Origin: Ardenticatenaceae bacterium
GTDB taxonomy: Bacteria; Chloroflexota; Anaerolineae; Promineifilales; Promineifilaceae
Direction: 5' to 3'
Assembly (NCBI GenBank): GCA_011525915.1
Contig: WYBM01000071.1
Location: 102,316 to 166,315 of the forward strand
Length of the DNA: 64,000 bases
The notes beneath the pieces were generated by a model. That model was not told the origin of the DNA and made no database searches. It saw only the letters and a program-made list of their open reading frames with translations. Shown here piece by piece: positions 62,083 to 64,000 of this stretch (position 1 is its first letter; the number at the start of each line of letters is the position of its first letter). The position numbers were made by a program, and so were the translations under genes.

Positions 62083-63714
62083 TTATGTGGGTGTTGATAG
62101 TACCGGCTCTCCCTTTTCTACGGATAATGTAACAATAAACTTCGTCCCCTGCCCTGGCGTACTCCTCGCCTGAATATGACCATTGTGTCGTTCTGTAATT
62201 TTGCGACAGATGGTTAAACCGGTACCGTTGCCTTCATAATCGTCTTGTTGGTGCAGGCGCTGAAAGATAGTGAAGATTTTATTCAGGTATTTTTCATCAA
62301 AACCAATACCATTATCCGCCACTGTAATTTCACAAATTTCCTGATTAGCTACATATTGCCCTTCGATTTTCACCAAAGGCCGTTGACCTTCTCGATGAAA
62401 TTTTAGGCCATTCACTAGCAAATGGTGAATTAACTGTTTCATTTGTGAGCGATCAGCCTCAATGGTGGGTAACTCTCCGATCTGCACCTGCCCGTTAACC
62501 CGCTGCACATAATCGTTTAACTCAGCCACAACATCTTCAACCAACACCCTCATATTGATCGAGGTGAACTGGAGTGGTGTGGTTGTGATTCGTGAATAAG
62601 TAAGCAAATCATGAACCAAAGCTTGCATTTGATTTACAGAACGCTGTAAACGATCAATGTCTTTTTTGCCGTCACTCCCCATAGCATCCGTGTAGCGCCT
62701 ATATAAACGCTCGCTAAATATCTCAATTTTGCGTAAGGGTTCTTGCAATTGATGGGATGATATAAAAGCCAAATCTCGTAGTTCGCGGTTGCTCTGCTCC
62801 AGTTCAATCAGGTAGGCTTGTGACTGCTCTTCCGCTAGTTGACGTTCAGTAAATACTGCCGCCAGTACAAGCCCTATTAAAGAAACAACACCGATGAAAG
62901 AAACTTCAAGTATAAAAGCAATCAACCCCTCGTTTAATACAAAAGGACCATAGCCCTCCAATCCTCCGCCAACAGCAAGGATGGATATGATGACAGTACA
63001 TAATGTGGCGCCGTGCTGACTGAAGCGAACACTGCCCCAAATAACGAATGGGAACAATAAATAAGCGAGCGGCAGGGGTACAGTCCAAAGCATAGTCCCG
63101 CCGCCAAAGACCAGCCAACTGGTAGCCACTAAAAACGTGGCCAGCAGCAACAGTTCAGCCGTGCGAAAAGAGGAAGTATTGTGCGGCCGTTTCCGCCACA
63201 TCAATACTAAAGGGGCGATAACAATGACACCGATAGCATTGCCCAACCACCAGGTTAACCACAGAATGTGACATTGATTCCATGTTGTAATTCCCACTGA
63301 ACAAAAACTGATCGCCCCAATCGTCGCGCTGACTATGGGTGATAAGAGGGCCGCAATAGCGACAAAGAGTAAAACGTTTCTTAACCTGGTGAAGGAATCA
63401 TCAAATTTAAAGTGAAGGAGCAAAAAGACGGATAATACAGGTTCTATGGTGTTGCCGATCAATGACGGTATCGCGGCTGCGGGCGGGATGCCAACGGTAT
63501 AGGCCAGCACAGCAACCCCAATGACAATGCCTGGCCAGCTTCGTAAGCCAAACCACCACAACCACATAACCGCCAATCCGGCCGGGGGCCAAATAGGTGT
63601 TACCCCTTTATAGGCCTGCAGCAACAGCCCGAGCCGGCCAGAGACAAGATACAGAAAAGCGAACAGAAGTATTAATAACAGATACCTTGTGCGCTGTGCC
63701 CATAATTCTGACAT
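62083..63714 (-). CDS. MASE1 sensor histidine kinase
   Basis: 543 residues. About eight transmembrane helices of a MASE1 domain (VTPIWPPAGLAVMWLWWFG, ...WLGNAIGVIVIAPLVLMW) span residues 1-290. A coiled coil leads to a phytochrome-type HisKA box (LAFISSHQLQEPLRKI, His near 319) and an ATPase domain (ADNGIGFDEKYLNKIFTIFQ, GNGTGLTICRKI). No receiver. No ACGGCCGT was seen in it. Probably a membrane sensor of a small molecule or redox state; no partner regulator is adjacent. Confidence 0.92.
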   Translation of the reverse strand: MSELWAQRTRYLLLILLFAFLYLVSGRLGLLLQAYKGVTPIWPPAGLAVMWLWWFGLRSWPGIVIGVAVLAYTVGIPPAAAIPSLIGNTIEPVLSVFLLLHFKFDDSFTRLRNVLLFVAIAALLSPIVSATIGAISFCSVGITTWNQCHILWLTWWLGNAIGVIVIAPLVLMWRKRPHNTSSFRTAELLLLATFLVATSWLVFGGGTMLWTVPLPLAYLLFPFVIWGSVRFSQHGATLCTVIISILAVGGGLEGYGPFVLNEGLIAFILEVSFIGVVSLIGLVLAAVFTERQLAEEQSQAYLIELEQSNRELRDLAFISSHQLQEPLRKIEIFSERLYRRYTDAMGSDGKKDIDRLQRSVNQMQALVHDLLTYSRITTTPLQFTSINMRVLVEDVVAELNDYVQRVNGQVQIGELPTIEADRSQMKQLIHHLLVNGLKFHREGQRPLVKIEGQYVANQEICEITVADNGIGFDEKYLNKIFTIFQRLHQQDDYEGNGTGLTICRKITERHNGHIQARSTPGQGTKFIVTLSVEKGEPVLSTPT

Positions 63715-64000
63715 AATCTATTATCCTTTGTACCCTCATCTAAACCTGGGAATTTTGAAATGCGTTCAACCTGGTATTTGTTAATCTCATACAGCTTGCT
63801 GATTTGCCGCCACCACCGTAAAACATCACACACCTAACACTGGCTATTCGAGTAATTGTAGTGAATAGATTTTTACCTTAATTTTGCGCAAAAGTAGCAG
63901 GTTTCTACCCACTTAGTGCAAACAGGGGCGATTTCTACTCGCCCACACAGTACCTTTCCAAACAAACAATCAGGTCTTGCGAATTTTGGTTTAGCTCTAG
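63715..64000. other. intergenic edge
   Basis: 286 bases upstream of the MASE1 kinase up to the window edge. AT-rich; I see no gene, tRNA or clear terminator. Confidence 0.5.

Noticed and set aside
1..64000. tRNA or rRNA genes
   Set aside because: No cloverleaf with a TTC loop or conserved rRNA stretch was recognised in any gap.

Overview
The window looks like chromosomal DNA of a filamentous or environmental Chloroflexota bacterium, probably Anaerolineae-like. This is inferred from gene content: large secreted beta-rich proteins that end in a YLPxV-type tail, several hybrid histidine kinases, WYL, PadR and PRC-barrel proteins, and dispersed palindromic and heptameric repeats. There is no rRNA, tRNA, CRISPR array, phage or intact insertion sequence that I can see. 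The octamer ACGGCCGT is extremely frequent (I counted about 17 copies in the first 10 kb) and runs through genes on both strands, much as HIP1 does in cyanobacteria.

Layout. 1-5 kb: a truncated conserved gene, a SAM methyltransferase and a heterodimeric ABC exporter (minus strand). 5-10.6 kb: a secreted beta-helix/GH114 protein, then a cluster of a DUF2089 regulator, two helical-repeat proteins and small ORFs sharing a SHOCT-like segment, behind a strong promoter. 10.8-13.5 kb: a metallophosphoesterase and ornithine aminotransferase (rocD) with a possible attenuator. 13.8-20.1 kb: a TPR hybrid kinase, a secreted subtilase with a WSSVN repeat tail and a receiver-kinase. 20-27.6 kb (minus): an FG-GAP surface protein, uppP, tgt and a periplasmic-sensor hybrid kinase.

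28-35.7 kb (minus) is the most interesting locus: a tightly coupled three-gene operon made of a CHAT (caspase-like) protease, a 1436-residue TPR protein ending in a domain that resembles the cytoplasmic part of FlhA/SctV (FHIPEP), and a 559-residue protein built of one partial and one full FHIPEP-like domain. No flagellar or type III secretion gene is nearby. I read this as a protease-based signalling or conflict module that uses an export-gate ring domain as scaffold or sensor. It is the best candidate for an undescribed system.

36-45.5 kb: a secreted alpha/beta hydrolase, a SET-domain gene with a degenerate paralogue and a 47-residue leader gene, a VOC protein, a WYL regulator, a phosphoglycerate dehydrogenase fused to a ParB/SerK-like domain, and a large GT-C-like membrane protein. 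45.6-54 kb: Hsp20, a Ser/Thr kinase, a Calx-beta surface protein, GNAT-aroE, aroA, a SEC-C protein and HAD-DUF368. 54-64 kb: a PadR regulator with a perfect 36-bp palindrome facing a membrane protein and a YedY-like oxidoreductase, acyl-CoA dehydrogenase, a PRC-barrel protein, DinB, ComEC and a MASE1 histidine kinase.

Two repeat families sit between genes: a 112-bp two-hairpin element (three loci) and heptad-periodic CAGTNNN arrays, one of which lies inside a reading frame. All functional calls are from reading the translations; no database search was run.
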